Shown: positions 34,318 to 46,980 of the stretch, in pieces
Position numbering within the stretch: position 1 is the first letter of the stretch
How the letters are laid out: every line of letters starts with the position of its first letter
From: Phlebotomus papatasi
Lineage: Eukaryota; Arthropoda; Insecta; Diptera; Psychodidae
Length of the DNA: 64,000 nucleotides
Direction of reading: 5' to 3'
Assembly (NCBI RefSeq): GCF_024763615.1
Contig: NC_077223.1
Location: forward strand, 83,514,627-83,578,626
Made by a program: the position numbers and the translations under genes
Notes under the pieces: generated by a model
Databases searched by the model: none
Seen by the model: the letters and a program-made list of their open reading frames with translations, nothing else
Told to the model about the DNA's origin: nothing

Positions 34318-34754
34318 GGTAGATTGATATAATTTGGAATGTGACTCAATTTGGAACTTTACGCAAATAAAATCGATTTTTTCAGTAATTGTTTGTCTTA
34401 AGTTTTTGATATCGAAAAACAACTTGTAAAGGGCGACTTAAGGACAATTTTTAAATATCCTCCAAATTCATGAATATGATTGCATTTTGGGTCCTGTCTT
34501 CTCTACAAAAATATTCTTCTAGAAAAAAAAACACAAAAGGCTTCTAAAGATCTTTGGGTTCTAAAGGTTCTCTAAAAGATACCGTTCTCCCAAAACTTTG
34601 AAGAATAAAAGTTCAGAGCAAAAATGTACTCATGAAGTAATGATATTGTGAACTTTTCATTCAAAATGTCTTGATAGTGGTACATGTTTCTATCCTATAA
34701 TCTTCTTTCTTCAAGGAGGACTTTTTCGTAAGTAACGAATGTTGTCATACGCTA

Positions 34755-35108
34755 CACAGTAAAAAAAATTTACAAGGATAATCATTGGTTTGCTTTTTTA
34801 CCACGATTATTCTTGTAAAGTTATACAAATTATGTATTTCAACAAAACGTGTAATCTGAAAATGTGTAATTTAAATTTTATGTAATTGTAAACCGTGTAA
34901 TCAACTGGGAATGATTACACAGTTTTGTATATTTTCTTACATATTTCGTGTAAAATTACACAGTTTTCAAATAAAAGGTGTACAAATTACACAGTTTTCA
35001 GACAAAATGTGTACAAATTACACAAATGTGTATTAGTACACACGCTTACATGTTTAATGTAAAATTTACAACGAAAATCATGGTAAACCAGCCAAAAATT
35101 TTACTGTG
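34755..35108. repeat. TA-flanked CACAGTAAAAAAA element, short (354 bp)
   Basis: CACAGTAAAAAAAATTTACA and GCCAAAAATTTTACTGTG are the ends, with TA on both sides. The interior repeats GTGTA-AATTACAC words. The inner arms TTACAAGGATAATCATTGGT and ACGAAAATCATGGTAAACCA are partly inverse. It shares TIRs with the long element at 30455 but not its interior. Confidence 0.8.
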
Positions 35109-36393
35109 TATCCTTACCAAGAAATTTAAGCGTACATAAAGATTTATTTGGAAAATCTGGAAATTCACAGGGAAAATGCAAAGATGGAGATATTGTTTGT
35201 TTTAGAAAATACTACTTTAACTATCCTCCAGGAATAGTTCTTTGACACTAACAGCTTACGATATACTTTTATTGAGAAAAAAGCAAGTTACACAGAATAA
35301 TTCTATTCCTTAACCTCTGGAGATTGATATTGAAACAATGGATATAGATATCCAGTCATTAGATATTTATTTTATTACACTGCTGTATTTGCTAGGAACT
35401 TTTGCTGCAGAATGGCAAATTTCCTCGAATTAACGTGAGTGTCTATTTCACTAAGGATCTTTTCATGATAATGAGACTATGTCCTCTACACACTAGAGAA
35501 AATTATGTCCATATTTGACAGTTTTTCCTACACAAACGTAAGCAATTTGCTTCAATATGAACATACATTTAGCTAATTTGTAGAGGCAATAAGGAAGAAG
35601 GGTTGCTATTTCGATAGAATTATGTTTTTATTAAAACATAAACTCCTTCAAAATGAACTCATTTTAATGGACGAGATATTAACTTAAATAATGTAAGTGT
35701 TATAGAGCTTTAAAATGGGACGTACGCTTAGTGTATAGCCCTAAAAATGTACCCCTCTGGGCAACCACATACAATAACAAAACCGCTAAAAGATGGATGA
35801 TAGAGGAAGACTGGCAGTAGCATACGCGACAGACCCAACACTTTTTCTCATTTCCACGAGGAAACATTTTCATTGTCCTTTGCACTCGCGCTGCAAATGA
35901 ATTACTTACTATTAAGCTACTTCCGTTTCCCACTGAGCTTGAATCACAATTCATGCTTAGAGGATAAATTGCATCAATTTTGAATTCAAGTGTAGAGGCA
36001 ATAAAGAAATACTATGATTTTTCAAGCAACTCTCTCATAAAATGTCTTAAGGAAATGGGAAATAATATAGTAAGGAAAAGCTTAAGCAAAAAAATACGAT
36101 ATAAGATATCGCTAGAAGACATAAATAAATTGAAATAAAAACTTGCATGTCTTCCTGAGTATTCCATTGACATGAGATCACAATCGTCACAATCCATTTG
36201 TATTTTATTTCTTTAACGAGATATACATGCAGTCTATACAATATTTGAAGAAAGTTATCTGCATTTCTACAAAATTTCCTCCCATTCTTTGAATACAAAA
36301 AAATCACAAGTTATATGTTCTATTACGTTTCCGCAATTATATTATGTCAAAATCTTATCTAGCACTTTCTGAAAGACTTTGCATTTGTAAGGT
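35109..36393. other. Intergenic stretch without recognised feature
   Basis: AT-rich. No supported gene, RNA or repeat family was seen. Confidence 0.4.
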
Positions 36394-36515
36394 ATAGGAG
36401 AAGGTTCTGTTCTGAGGCTTCGCACACAATCTGGCTTCGTTTTTTCCCTTCATATTTTTCCCATATTACTTTAATGAATCTGACATAATATGGCAATACA
36501 TTTTAATATCTACAC
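36394..36515. repeat. GGAAGGTTTTCAG repeat, truncated copy 3
   Basis: TAGGAGAAGGTTCTG then GCACACAATCTGGCTTC and ATTACTTTAATGAATCTGAC match the left half of the family. It stops where the long palindrome begins. Confidence 0.55.
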
Positions 36516-36520
36516 AGAAA

Positions 36521-37022
36521 AAAAATATTTTGTAAAAATGTTCGTAAATCTTTGTGAATTCCTATGGGAGAGTTACGAAATGCTCGTGAATCGTATAATC
36601 CACAAACAAGTTCGTAAAAGTTTGTACTTTTTTCACAAACATTGTTCGTAACATGAACATTTGACGAACACTTTTTGTACTTTTACAAACATTTGTTCGT
36701 AAATGTTCATAAACACACAAAAAATGTTAGTAAAATTTTGTCATTTGTTCGTAAATATTTGTTTTCATGTCGAGCATTTTACGAACATTTACGGACAAAT
36801 GACAAAATTTTACTAACATTGTTTGTGTGTTTACGAACATTTACGAACAAATGTTTGTAAAAGTACAAAAAATGTTCATCAAATGATCATGTTACGCACA
36901 ATGTTTGTGAAAAAAGTACAAACTTTTACGAACTTGTTTGTAGGTTTTATGATTCACGAGCATTTCGTAACTCCCCCATAGGAATTCACAAACATTTACG
37001 AACATTTTTACAAAATATTTTT
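36521..37022. repeat. Long near-perfect palindrome, TTCGTAAATGTTTGT family (about 500 bp)
   Basis: The two arms, each about 240 bp, are inverted copies differing at only a few percent of sites. The left end is AAATATTTTGTAAAAATGTT and the right end is its inverse. Repeated ACGAAC/GTTCGT words recur inside each arm. There is no credible ORF. If transcribed it would fold into a very long hairpin. It interrupts, or abuts, a TAGGAGAAGG-type repeat on its left (36394). Confidence 0.9.
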
Positions 37023-37292
37023 AATTATTTTAATTTCCTAAATACTAAAAACATTAGAACAATTAATAAATATTGATGCTCAATTTTAATGAAGACTAAA
37101 TAAATTTTTATCACATTTAAATTATTTAATTAATGAAAAAATTGTATTTAATAAAATAGTTATTGATTTCTCTATAAATTATGCTCTAGACACATTTGCG
37201 ATATACAAAATATAAAATTACTGCTAGGGATACTACTAGGAAAAACTAATTGATATGGTATTCAAGTAACTTGAAGCAGTAATTTCAATCTA

Positions 37293-37443
37293 GGGAAGTG
37301 TGGGGCAGTTTCACGAAGTTAAACTCTTTTCATACTCAAATAAATTAATTCCGATTACTTTTCAATTGCTAGATAATCATTTATTATCCCAAAAATGTGT
37401 ATTTTCGAAAGTAGCTTGCGTGAAACTGAACCCTCCCCCCCTT
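37293..37443. repeat. MITE-like element, TAGGGAAGTGTGGGGCAGTT ends
   Basis: TAGGGAAGTGTGGGGCAGTT then TCACG at the left; CGTGAAACTGAACCCTCCCC at the right. It is related in its terminal motif, but not in its body, to the other TAGGG-ended elements. Confidence 0.6.
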
Positions 37444-40400
37444 ACCATAGATAACCATAAACTTTTCCTTGCTAAATTAAAATTATTTTAAGTATTTTAT
37501 ATTAAAATGGTCGGAATGTGTCCGTATTATATTTAAGTAACTTCCTTGGAGAATTAATTTTTTTTTAACTAAGAATTTTAATCTTTTGATATTAAACTTT
37601 TAATTTAAATATTTTTTAAGAGAACCTGTTCGGCGAGTGTTTTTTAGAAAAAAAAATTATTCAAATCCTTTAGAATTATATTTTATTCATTGAAAATGTG
37701 AAACGCGAGCATTATTCATTATTAAAAAGGATAATTCTGAATATACATTGAAAAAATCCGAAAATTCTCAAATTAAATTCCGGTAACATTAATTTTGCAC
37801 TTGCGATAATGATCCGTAACCAAGCGCCTGGAAAGTTGGCCTTTTTATATGAAACTATTTGAAGCCAATTCCTAAATTAATCTCGGACTCAGCTCATAGT
37901 ACTCCGAGGAAAAAATTTATTTAAACAAAAATTTAGTATATTTATCCCTGCATACGGAAAGTTATCTTATAATACGGAAAAACTTCTAACTATTTAAATA
38001 TTTAGCATAACGGTAGCGAGTGCAAAAAAAAATCCCATATAAATTTAAATCAAAGTATGAGAAAGTGACTTCAAATTTCAGGCAAGTTGGCAAGGGATTG
38101 TCCGTAACCAATGTAGAAATTATCTTTTTATGGTTACGCTTGTGAAAAAATACCCCTAAAAAGTTCGAAAACAAATATAAAAAAATGTTGATTTCATTTT
38201 ACACCGTAGTAGTATAACGAGTGCTAACGGAAAAAATTAATTCTACCCTTCTTTTTTAGAGTGTGTTAATAATAATTTAAAATAGATAATTTGATACGGA
38301 AATGATGTAGATTTTTTAAAAATCATTTTTTTAACCAATTAGATCAATTCGATTTTCTGTGTATGATTATTTAACCAAAAATATTTCTCTTATAGAGGAA
38401 CTGCAAGAAGCGGATGTGGATATAAAATATTTAACTAATTCTTTAAGCCTTTCTCTACCGAAGTATGCGCTTAAATTTAATCTTTAACTCAATTTAAAAA
38501 CTATTAAATCTACTTTTGTATTAATTTATATCAAATTCCAATTATCATGTAATTCAGACACCAAACTCACATTTTAACAATGGATAACAATTTAACAATT
38601 TATGTTAATCGCATTAAAATTTTAATGAGCAAGTGTAGTACTAATGATAAAAATTAAATGGCTCATTTAAAACTCATCAAAAATCGTATCAAAATCCAAT
38701 TAAAATAACACTTACATGCTATACAATTAGTATTGCAGAGATCGATCAGTAATCACCTTAGCACTGGCTGTATTTCAAGTTGAGTTTTATTGTTATTGAA
38801 TTCTAAGTTAATTTCCTAACCTGCTCAAGAACCAATTCATTGGAAAGTGCACTTGAAAGTGTTGATGTACAAACGTCTGCGGAGGTTTTCTCATGGGGAA
38901 AACTGTGGGATTCCCCAACGAATAAAGTTCTGTGCTAAGAAAAGACCAAGTACTCCCAATTTCCTCATGTGTCAGTACCACATCACTGATACAGCTTTTA
39001 ATCAATTTCATGTAACTAAGAACCCCTCTTGTGGAGGTGGAACAGCTTGAAATGGCAATCTTGAGCTGTTCTTGTGATTTGGTGGAGTTTAGGGGTGTGG
39101 AAAGGAATGTGTTAGCAAAGGTCATGATGTTCATTTCCTAGTACTTTGCCAAGGATAAGGAATAGGAGACACCTTTCCAACCCTTTAGTTCTACAGCAAT
39201 GTCTTTTCTCTGGGCCAATTGCCACATTGGATTCAGCATGTTGGACACATGACAAAGAATTTCATTCCCTTCCTATTCCTTCATCCTCATTCCAATATCT
39301 ATCTCTCATATACACGAAAAGCCACCCACAAGATTCTTGGCCAAGAGGTGAGAGATGAGAAAGTTTTGGGAAATTGTGCGCGCATGAACAACATAAACCG
39401 TGCTCAGTTGAAACTTTTTTTTGAGAATCAATACAAAAGAGAGAGAAAGAAGGATATGAATGCGTATTTCCCGCTACATTTTTTCCACCTTGTCCTCATC
39501 GCTTTTGGAGCCCTTCCCGTATTCATCTTCCCTGACTTACGTTTACTTCCTGTTTTGCGGATGGCACGAGTAGAAGAAATAATTCAATTATTTATCTGCA
39601 GAAGCATATTTCTGTTTTTCCTCTATACATTTTTTTTTGGTTTCCAACTGATTGATTTTTGAAACAGATTTCCCGAAAAAAATATTTTGTTTTTAAAAAT
39701 AAGGTCCTCCTCTCCCCTATTTAATTGTCAAAGGACGCCCCAAGCAAGAAATGTCAATCTCATGAGAATAATTTCCATACAAAGTGACACATTCTGGAGC
39801 CCCAAAAGTGTCACTTGTGACTAATTAATAATTTATATTTCACGGAAGAGTACCAGCTAAATTGCTAAATATTGAATTTCCACCATCTCATGCTTCCAAA
39901 AAGGATATTCCCCTTGTGAAATTTAAACTCACACTCCATTGAATTTTCCACCAACACAAAATTGCTGACGACGTCAGAACCACAGGAATTACAAAAGAAT
40001 GCTACAAAAAAAAGTGAAGCCCTTTAAAGTTTCCTTATTTCACTCATTATTACTGAACGATAATTTTTACAGACTTCAGCCAAAGTTCTAATTGGTATGG
40101 ATTTAAAGTTTTGTTTAATTTAGAAAATTAAATTCCAATGTGTAAAAAGTTTATGTGAGATGAAACCTTTTGTGTAGAACTTTATCTTCCTCAATCTATT
40201 TCTATATCCTAACTTCAGTGTTAATTAATTTTCAGCACATTTCTTTGAAAAGTTTATTTCGTAATGACTAAATAATAATTAAATAAACTATTATAGATTG
40301 TTTGTGGGAAAAATTAAGAAAGTATAACGTTTCATTTATCCGGAATACTCGAACTAGTTATACTTTCACAATATCCGCCAAAGAATAAGTGTCGTGATAT

Positions 40401-40553
40401 ATATACAGTTATTCGGATGATTGGGAGACAATATGACATATGTCCGTCTCGTTATCCGGATGGATTTTTTGAATTTGTTCAACGTCTCGAAAATATAATA
40501 CAAGATTTTTTTTTGGAATTAGTATAAAAGTTTTAAAGAAGATTAAAAAGACA
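37444..40553. other. Intergenic stretch without recognised gene
   Basis: About 3.1 kb. The first 1.3 kb is strongly AT-rich; 38.8-39.7 kb is less so and free of obvious repeats. No frame shows a recognisable domain. Confidence 0.4.
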
Positions 40554-40758
40554 TAGGGGAAAGCGCGCTACCTTCAGACGACTCAAGCTTCGGACAATTC
40601 AATTTTTTCGCTATGTTCGTTATGGATTTCACCCATAGCATTTTTCTGGAAATTTGATATATTCTGGAAATATGATGGGCCAAATTTATTTATAACACAA
40701 TGAAAAAAATGATTTGTGCGAAGCATAAATCGTCCGAAGGTAGCGCGCTTTCCCCTTA
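40554..40758. repeat. MITE, TAGGGGAAAGCGCGCTACC family, copy 1
   Basis: TAGGGGAAAGCGCGCTACCT then TCAGACGACTCAAGCTTCGG at the left; CGTCCGAAGGTAGCGCGCTT then TCCCC at the right. It is a 205-bp uninterrupted copy that serves as reference for the interrupted one at 41344. Confidence 0.8.
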
Positions 40759-40939
40759 TTAGAGAATTCTATGCAATTATATTTCATTTATTAAACAAAA
40801 ACATCACAGGATAATTCATTTTCATTGCTGAACACACATGCATACATGACCTCAAAATTATTATAAATGTAACTATCGATAACTCGTCCGGATTACGCCG
40901 ATCCGGATTAGAGACCGGGCACTGTATGTCAAAAATGAG

Positions 40940-41172
40940 TAGGGTAAATTGATATAAGTTGGACATAGTGTTACAAGTTGTACAATTCGCCGGTATAAGT
41001 TGGACATGGCTTTTTTCTTGATAAATACAGTACAAAATTTGTTTCTAAGCACAAGGAACCAAATTATAAAGTAAAACATTAAAAATATACAAATAAAAAT
41101 GAAGTACTAAAGTTATCAAGAAAAAACTCTGTTCAACTTGTACCATTGTCTAACTTGTACCACTTTACCCTA
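40940..41172. repeat. MITE, TAGGGTAAATTG..AAGTTGGAC ends
   Basis: TAGGGTAAATTGATATAAGT then TGGAC at the left, repeated a few dozen bases in (GTATAAGTTGGACATGG). The right end TCTAACTTGTACCACTTTAC then CCTA is the inverse, also doubled (GTTCAACTTGTACCATTG). The inner hairpin is TCTTGATAA/TTATCAAGA. Confidence 0.75.
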
Positions 41173-41343
41173 TACAGCACAGGTTATAATCACTTAATTT
41201 AAGTAAGAAAACCCTAAATTTTTTTCATTAGTTAGCTTTTAAATTATAATGACTTTAATATGATCTCCGGCATACCTTTCAGAACAGGGAAATTTCATGA
41301 AATCAAAATTCACATCATTTTCTCTCTCAAACTTTTTGCATGA

Positions 41344-41733
41344 AAAACGCTCTACCTTTGGATGACTTAAACTTCGGACAACTTTTTTTTTCTATGTGAC
41401 TAATAGACTTGACCCATCGCTGTTTTCAAGAAATATCATGCATTGGCCTAGCTATTAAAATATGATATTATAATAGGTCACATTCATTAAAAACGTAGGG
41501 GGAGGTGGGGCTACTTTGAGCTGTGGAGCATGTATTAACAATTATTTTATTTAGACCCACCATTGTATTGTCTACCCAAATTACATCATATTGATACCCA
41601 GTTTCCATTAGAAATATGCGAAAAAATCGTATAACAATGTAGCCCCACAGCTCAAAGTAGCCCCACCTCCCCTTATTGAAAAAATTGGGTTGTTCAAAGC
41701 TTGAGTCGTTCGAAGGTAGCGCACTTTCCCCTA
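41344..41733. repeat. MITE, GCGCGCTACC family, copy 2, interrupted
   Basis: The left end CGCTCTACCTTTGGATGACT then TAAACTTCGGACAAC and the right end TTGAGTCGTTCGAAGGTAGC then GCACTTTCCCCTA match 40554-40758. A different element (41496-41675) lies within it. Confidence 0.75.
41496..41675. repeat. MITE, TAGGGGGAGGTGGGGCTAC family, copy 2 (nested)
   Basis: TAGGGGGAGGTGGGGCTACT then TTGAGCTGTGG at the left; CACAGCTCAAAGTAGCCCCA then CCTCCCCTTA at the right. The ends are nearly perfect inverted repeats of about 30 bp. It is nested in the GCGCGCTACC element. Confidence 0.85.
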
Positions 41734-42856
41734 TCACACTCTTTCGAACTCCTCTTCTATTTTTATCATCACAACAAATTCAATTTAGTTCAATTTACCG
41801 AACAGGAACTTAGATTCTAACATCCACAGGGTGTTAAATTCTAAAACCGTTAGGGTAAATGTCCTAATTCAAAACCATTTCCAGACGCTTTAACTTTGAC
41901 AGAAGATTCAACACATTAAGTTTATATTTTTTCAGAAGAAAATTACATAAATTTGCTCCTTGACTCTTCTAGAATGTTACTGTTTAGTGAAAATTCTTTA
42001 GATATAATATTGAAAACTTCTTAAATACAAGAAAAATACGCGAGCATAAAATGCTTCTATGTGAAACATATGTATTAATCCAAAAAAAAGTGAAAAGGTT
42101 CACTTTTAATTTTTCTGAGAAATTAACATATTAAAATTTGTGAATATGAATGGATTTTCGCTTTATTTGGAGCAAAATTAACTAAATAATGAAATTGTGG
42201 TATAGAAAATATATAAATATAATAATTTAGTACTGTGTTTATCATGAAAACAATGACATTTCCATTTAGAATAGCGAAAAATTTCCATTTGGAGCAGATT
42301 TTCAATTAGCTTAATTTACCTTAGTATTTAATTTTACAATATTTTCAACCAGTGTAAAACTGCAAGAAAATTATCAAATCAATTTAAGCATTCTGATGGA
42401 GTCCTTATGGACGATCAAAGTGCTGTTGTGTAGAGTATACGGAACCAATGATTATTTTAATTCAAGGAGGCAGTCTATGACAGTTTTGCGGGTACGTTCA
42501 GCCCAAATTAGTTTTCATTAAATATTCATTAAGCACTTAATGAGTACTCAATTCAATACAATACTTTAATTTCAAGTAATTGGAAAACAACTAAATTTCT
42601 TACCAAATGTATGAAATGGAGGCAAACCGAGTAAGACCTTAATTTTTATTAGCCAGAAGGGAGGTAAATAATTTTTAATCTAGGCTGAGCTTCCTCCCAT
42701 ACGACACGATCACTGAACTATCCATTTAAATGGTACGGAAAGTTTTAGGGCTACAATATCATGCTTTTATGTTCTTTAAACCATTTCTGGGAGTTTTCCG
42801 TAAAATATATTATTGGTATTATCCAAACTGATTAGTTGTTAATCATAACGATCATC

Positions 42857-43029
42857 CACTGGAGAAAATAAAATTGATCCAAATTTGATCCCATTTGATC
42901 CTTTTGCAAAGGATGGATCGAATTAACATGTTCTAGTATGATAAATGTGTACTCACAGTTTAAAATTTGATCAATCCTTTGCATAAAGATCAAATTTGGA
43001 TCAATTTGATCCTTTTATTTTTACCAGTG
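42857..43029. repeat. MITE, CACTGGAGAAAATAAAATTG ends
   Basis: CACTGGAGAAAATAAAATTG then ATCCAAATTTGATC at the left; GATCAAATTTGGATCAATTT then GATCC..TTTTTACCAGTG at the right. The centre carries TTTGCAAAGGATGGATC and its partial inverse. Single copy in the window. Confidence 0.75.
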
Positions 43030-43332
43030 TCCCTATTGACAATATTGATTAGTTTTAGCAGCTCGTAATAATCAATTCCTTGTTGATTTTCATACTTAGC
43101 CATGTGAATATTTCAATTTTTTGCATTGATAATGTTTGAAGTAATGACCATTTCTCATCGTCAGTATCAATTCGAATCCGGAGCTAATTATTTCATACGG
43201 AAAATTAAAGGTTCGCTCAAAAACTATTTATTTGTTTACATTAAACGCGACATAATTACGAATGTTAGTAAAAAAAACTATATTGTTTACATTTCGGTGA
43301 AATAACATTATACTGTCATTATAAACCTAATA

Positions 43333-43469
43333 TACTGGACAGACCTACGGCTTAAGCCGAGAGACGGCTTAACGTAATTATAATCAAAATACTGATTAGG
43401 CAAACTTCCCATAACTTTCCCACTATAAGCCGTCTTTCGGCTTAAGCCATAGGTCTATCTAAAGCATAA
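43333..43469. repeat. MITE, CTTAAGCCGAGAGACGGCTTA family, copy 2
   Basis: TACTGGACAGACCTACGGCT then TAAGCCGAGAGACGGCTTAA at the left; TAAGCCGTCTTTCGGCTTAA then GCCATAGGTCTATCTAAAGC at the right. It is compact, with TAACGTAATTATAATC in the interior as in the other copies. Confidence 0.75.
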
Positions 43470-45658
43470 TGCCGAAATAGTATTACCCGATGCAAATATG
43501 CAGAGATAACTCTATCTGACGGATGGCGAAAAAACTAATTCAAGCTCCTAATACTTTAATCTTTAATGCATTCATGAGAATCTATATTACACTGGCATAT
43601 ATGAAGCAGTACGATATTATTTTGCTGTCAAGAGTGTGGTAATTTTTCCATGTAATTCTATGTTATTTCTATGTACTCGTATATCCTTGCTTATGTATAT
43701 GTATTTTGAATAACTTCATCACGATTATTTTGTGCGTTGATGATGGTATATGAATAGATTATTTTTGAGGTGGAAGCACCAAGAAATATGAAAAGGGTAT
43801 GGGAAAAGGCCCCATAACAGATCGATAATTTGTATTCACGTATGTCAGAAAGTACACAAAACGACCAATAAAATATTTACGGCTAGACAGTATTAAAGAA
43901 TCGACCGAAAGTGACCCCATTGAATAAGTTGTGGTTGGACTTTATTTTTTTGTCTTGTGTATTTTCCCAGAACGATTTATTATATCGGACTGTGTATTTT
44001 TCTTTTGGTCATTCCCCCCTTATAAAATCTTTAAGACGTTGATTCTCTCCATGTTAAGTGCATTTATGTCTCCTTACTATTCAGTCCACGAAAACATTTT
44101 CCAACATGTTCCCTGGGAAAATGTCACGAAGATGCAAGTATATAACATCGCCTTTCATAATTAATAGTGTTCCAGCAACAGCGGGTTTATTTCCACACTT
44201 TTCACCCTTTCTACAAAATTCCATTATTGATTGTTCAATTTTTTTTTCGTTTTTCTTCAACCACAATCAATTTATTGTAATATTTCTGTTTTTTTTTTAT
44301 TCTTATTATGAAAATCATTTTCATTCTATGAGACACTACCATTTTCTGTCTACATTTTCGCTATTGTGTCATTGACATACAGGATAACATCGCAGGTTTT
44401 TACTCCCTTGTGCTTTGCGTTTTCCACGCAAAGTCAATTTTCATTTTAACTCCCTCGTTCAACATGTCTATTTCACTTTTCATATTTGTAACATAATTTT
44501 TCCATATATAGTTGAAGGTTTCATGTGCTAAATCTTGCTAAACTGCAGAAATATTGTTCAAATTGATAGACCTATCAAATTTACGCGGAAATTTCGGAAA
44601 TTCACTCAGAAACAACAAACGACTGACAGTTGATCATTAAATTAAAATTCATGAATTTTGTAATGTATCTTGTCATTCTTGTCATTTTTTTTAAAATGAC
44701 ATATTAAATTGAATAATATATGTATTTTGAAATTCTATCAATTTAACAACATAGTTCAAAGTTCAATGGAAAACGATTTGTTATAGAGCAACTTGAAGCA
44801 ACTGATTGTCATTTAACTCTCACTAAATCATCAACAAAGATAGGGGTAGGGTGAGTTGAATATAGCAACAAGTTGCCATTGAATGTGAAAAATTAATAAA
44901 AGTTGAGATTTTCTGACTTGCGTATAATTTGATGGGAGATGTTGAGACATAGCTAGAAATGTAATATTATATCTCACGAGCTTTAGTTATAGTCATGTGC
45001 TGGAAAACCCTCTTCAACAATCACGAAATGTGTATGTGACAGTGATGGGCAATTTTCTACCTTTCACAACTCAAAGTAATTTATTTTCACTGGATGTGAT
45101 ACTAAATTGAAAAAGTCCACAAGCCTGTAATTACCTCATTTCTTCAGGGAAATTGTATACCAATCATACCAACGGAACTCTACAAAATATTGATTTTATA
45201 GATACTAACAAAATATAACTAGGAAAAGCTTCTCAAAAATTGCCTAATTTTAGAATTGTTATATATAAAATATCTACAAGTTTTCTTACAGCAGCACCCT
45301 CTTCTAATAATAACGTCACCTGTGCTAGAAGAAGGGTTCCTTATTATCCTTTCGGGGAATAAAATATTATTTCATATTTTCAATAGGGTTATTTTGATAT
45401 CTTGCAAAGGACCTAATGCCTTTCTTGGAAAACTCTTATTTAAACTTTTATACTGATATCTGTTACGAAAAAGCGTAGTTCACATAAATTTAACTACACC
45501 TTCATCATTAAATATTATAAACCCTTTTCCAACCAAACATAAAGGACGCTCTTTTCCTCCATTTTATTGTGATTTTTTATCTAGAAAATTTAAGTTTTGT
45601 GAAACAGATTCATCACAAATAATTTATACAATGAAGTTTTAGGGGGACCTGAGGCAGT
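43470..45658. other. Intergenic stretch without recognised feature
   Basis: AT-rich with many short poly-T runs. No supported gene or repeat family. Confidence 0.4.
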
Positions 45659-45775
45659 AGGGTAAACTGGGGCACCACTGAACAAGGAGTAGCACCAAAT
45701 CTACCCAAAAGTAGGAAAAAATCAATCATTACAAAGCTTGGGATCGTACGAAGCATGGGCACTATCAAATCAATA
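45659..45775. repeat. Composite MITE fragment
   Basis: It begins TAGGGTAAACTGGGGCACCA and then carries TCATTACAAAGCTTGGGATC and GTACGAAGCATGGGCAC, the right half of the 32185-32375 palindrome. It reads as two repeat fragments joined. Confidence 0.5.
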
Positions 45776-45982
45776 TTTTTAAAAAATAAGTTTTTAATTC
45801 AATTACCTTCTGTAGTTATTTTTCTTTTTTAATATGGGCTTGGAAAAAAACCCTTAATGATAAAATTAATCAAAAAAATTATGCAACATTACGTCGACCA
45901 AAAGTTTGTTACGGTGTACGAAAAAAAACATAGCATCCAGACCAAGAAACGCACTGTCAAATCCAGGCGATTGGATTTTGTG

Positions 45983-46568
45983 TAGGGTAACGAGTGGTAT
46001 TTCGGGCCACTTTTTTAGCACTTTCAAATTTCAAACAGCCTAATGATTTCTCAAATTATTTTTTTCTTTGTTGATACAAATATTTACGTTCCTTATTCTA
46101 TCCAGAATAAGATTCTTACCGCAAAATGTTGAAAAATGCATCATTAAAGTAAAGAAGTAAGAATGGTGTATTTCGGGACAATTGGGTATTTCGGGACAGA
46201 CAAAAGTCGCTATTATGCAAATAAATTTCACTGAGCCTGACTATTTACCTTTAAGTAGAAGGTCTAAACTTCACTCATTCATAAAAATTATGTTTATTTT
46301 TCACTTGTAAAGTGGCTTAAATCGAAAAAGAAACTTAGAACTGTTTGTGTTGATATCTGCAAAATTGCCCACACTGAAGGTTTTGTAAAAAGTCAAATGT
46401 GACACTCACAATTTACGCGTATTTCACGCTTTAAATTAAATAAAATTTCAGAAGTTTTATGTTTATCTGATGCGTAAAGAGCTTAAAATTTAATGTAGAA
46501 CTTAAAAATAATAAGAAAACAAATATTTATAGGATTTTTGATGTCCAGAAATACCACACGTTACCCTA
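45983..46568. repeat. Element with TAGGGTAACG-GTGGTATTTC ends (586 bp)
   Basis: TAGGGTAACGAGTGGTATTT then CGGGCC at the left; CAGAAATACCACACGTTACC then CTA at the right. The interior repeats GTATTTCGGGACA. No coding capacity. Confidence 0.75.
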
Positions 46569-46980
46569 TCAGCATCTTCTCACAAGTTTGAGAGCGCTTT
46601 CAATGTTTTTTTTTTTTGTAAAAAAATAATTGCGAGAAAATAAAGTTTTGTGGGATCGTGTGAAAGATTATATTGTTTATTTTAGACAAATATAGTCCAT
46701 AATACGTGTTTACCGTACTTTGAACTTTCTGGAGAGGCAGAATATCGTAAAGAGAGTCTGAAATGGCGAATCAATAATAAAAATTGCCGAGTTCTATGGA
46801 AAATCACGACCTATCAACAAAGTGATTAGGGTCTGTTGAGGGAGCAAGAGTTGAACAAAAACAATTCTGGTAGATCCAGGTTCACAACCCAAAGTCTGGA
46901 TGAACACATCGTATCAATCTCTGAAACAGACCCGTTGATAACAGTACCAAAGGTCCAGGTCCAGCAAGATGTTTCAAGTA

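Noticed and set aside
36675..36860. Small ORFs inside the long palindrome
   Set aside because: Inverted-repeat DNA with no domain. The reading frame is incidental.
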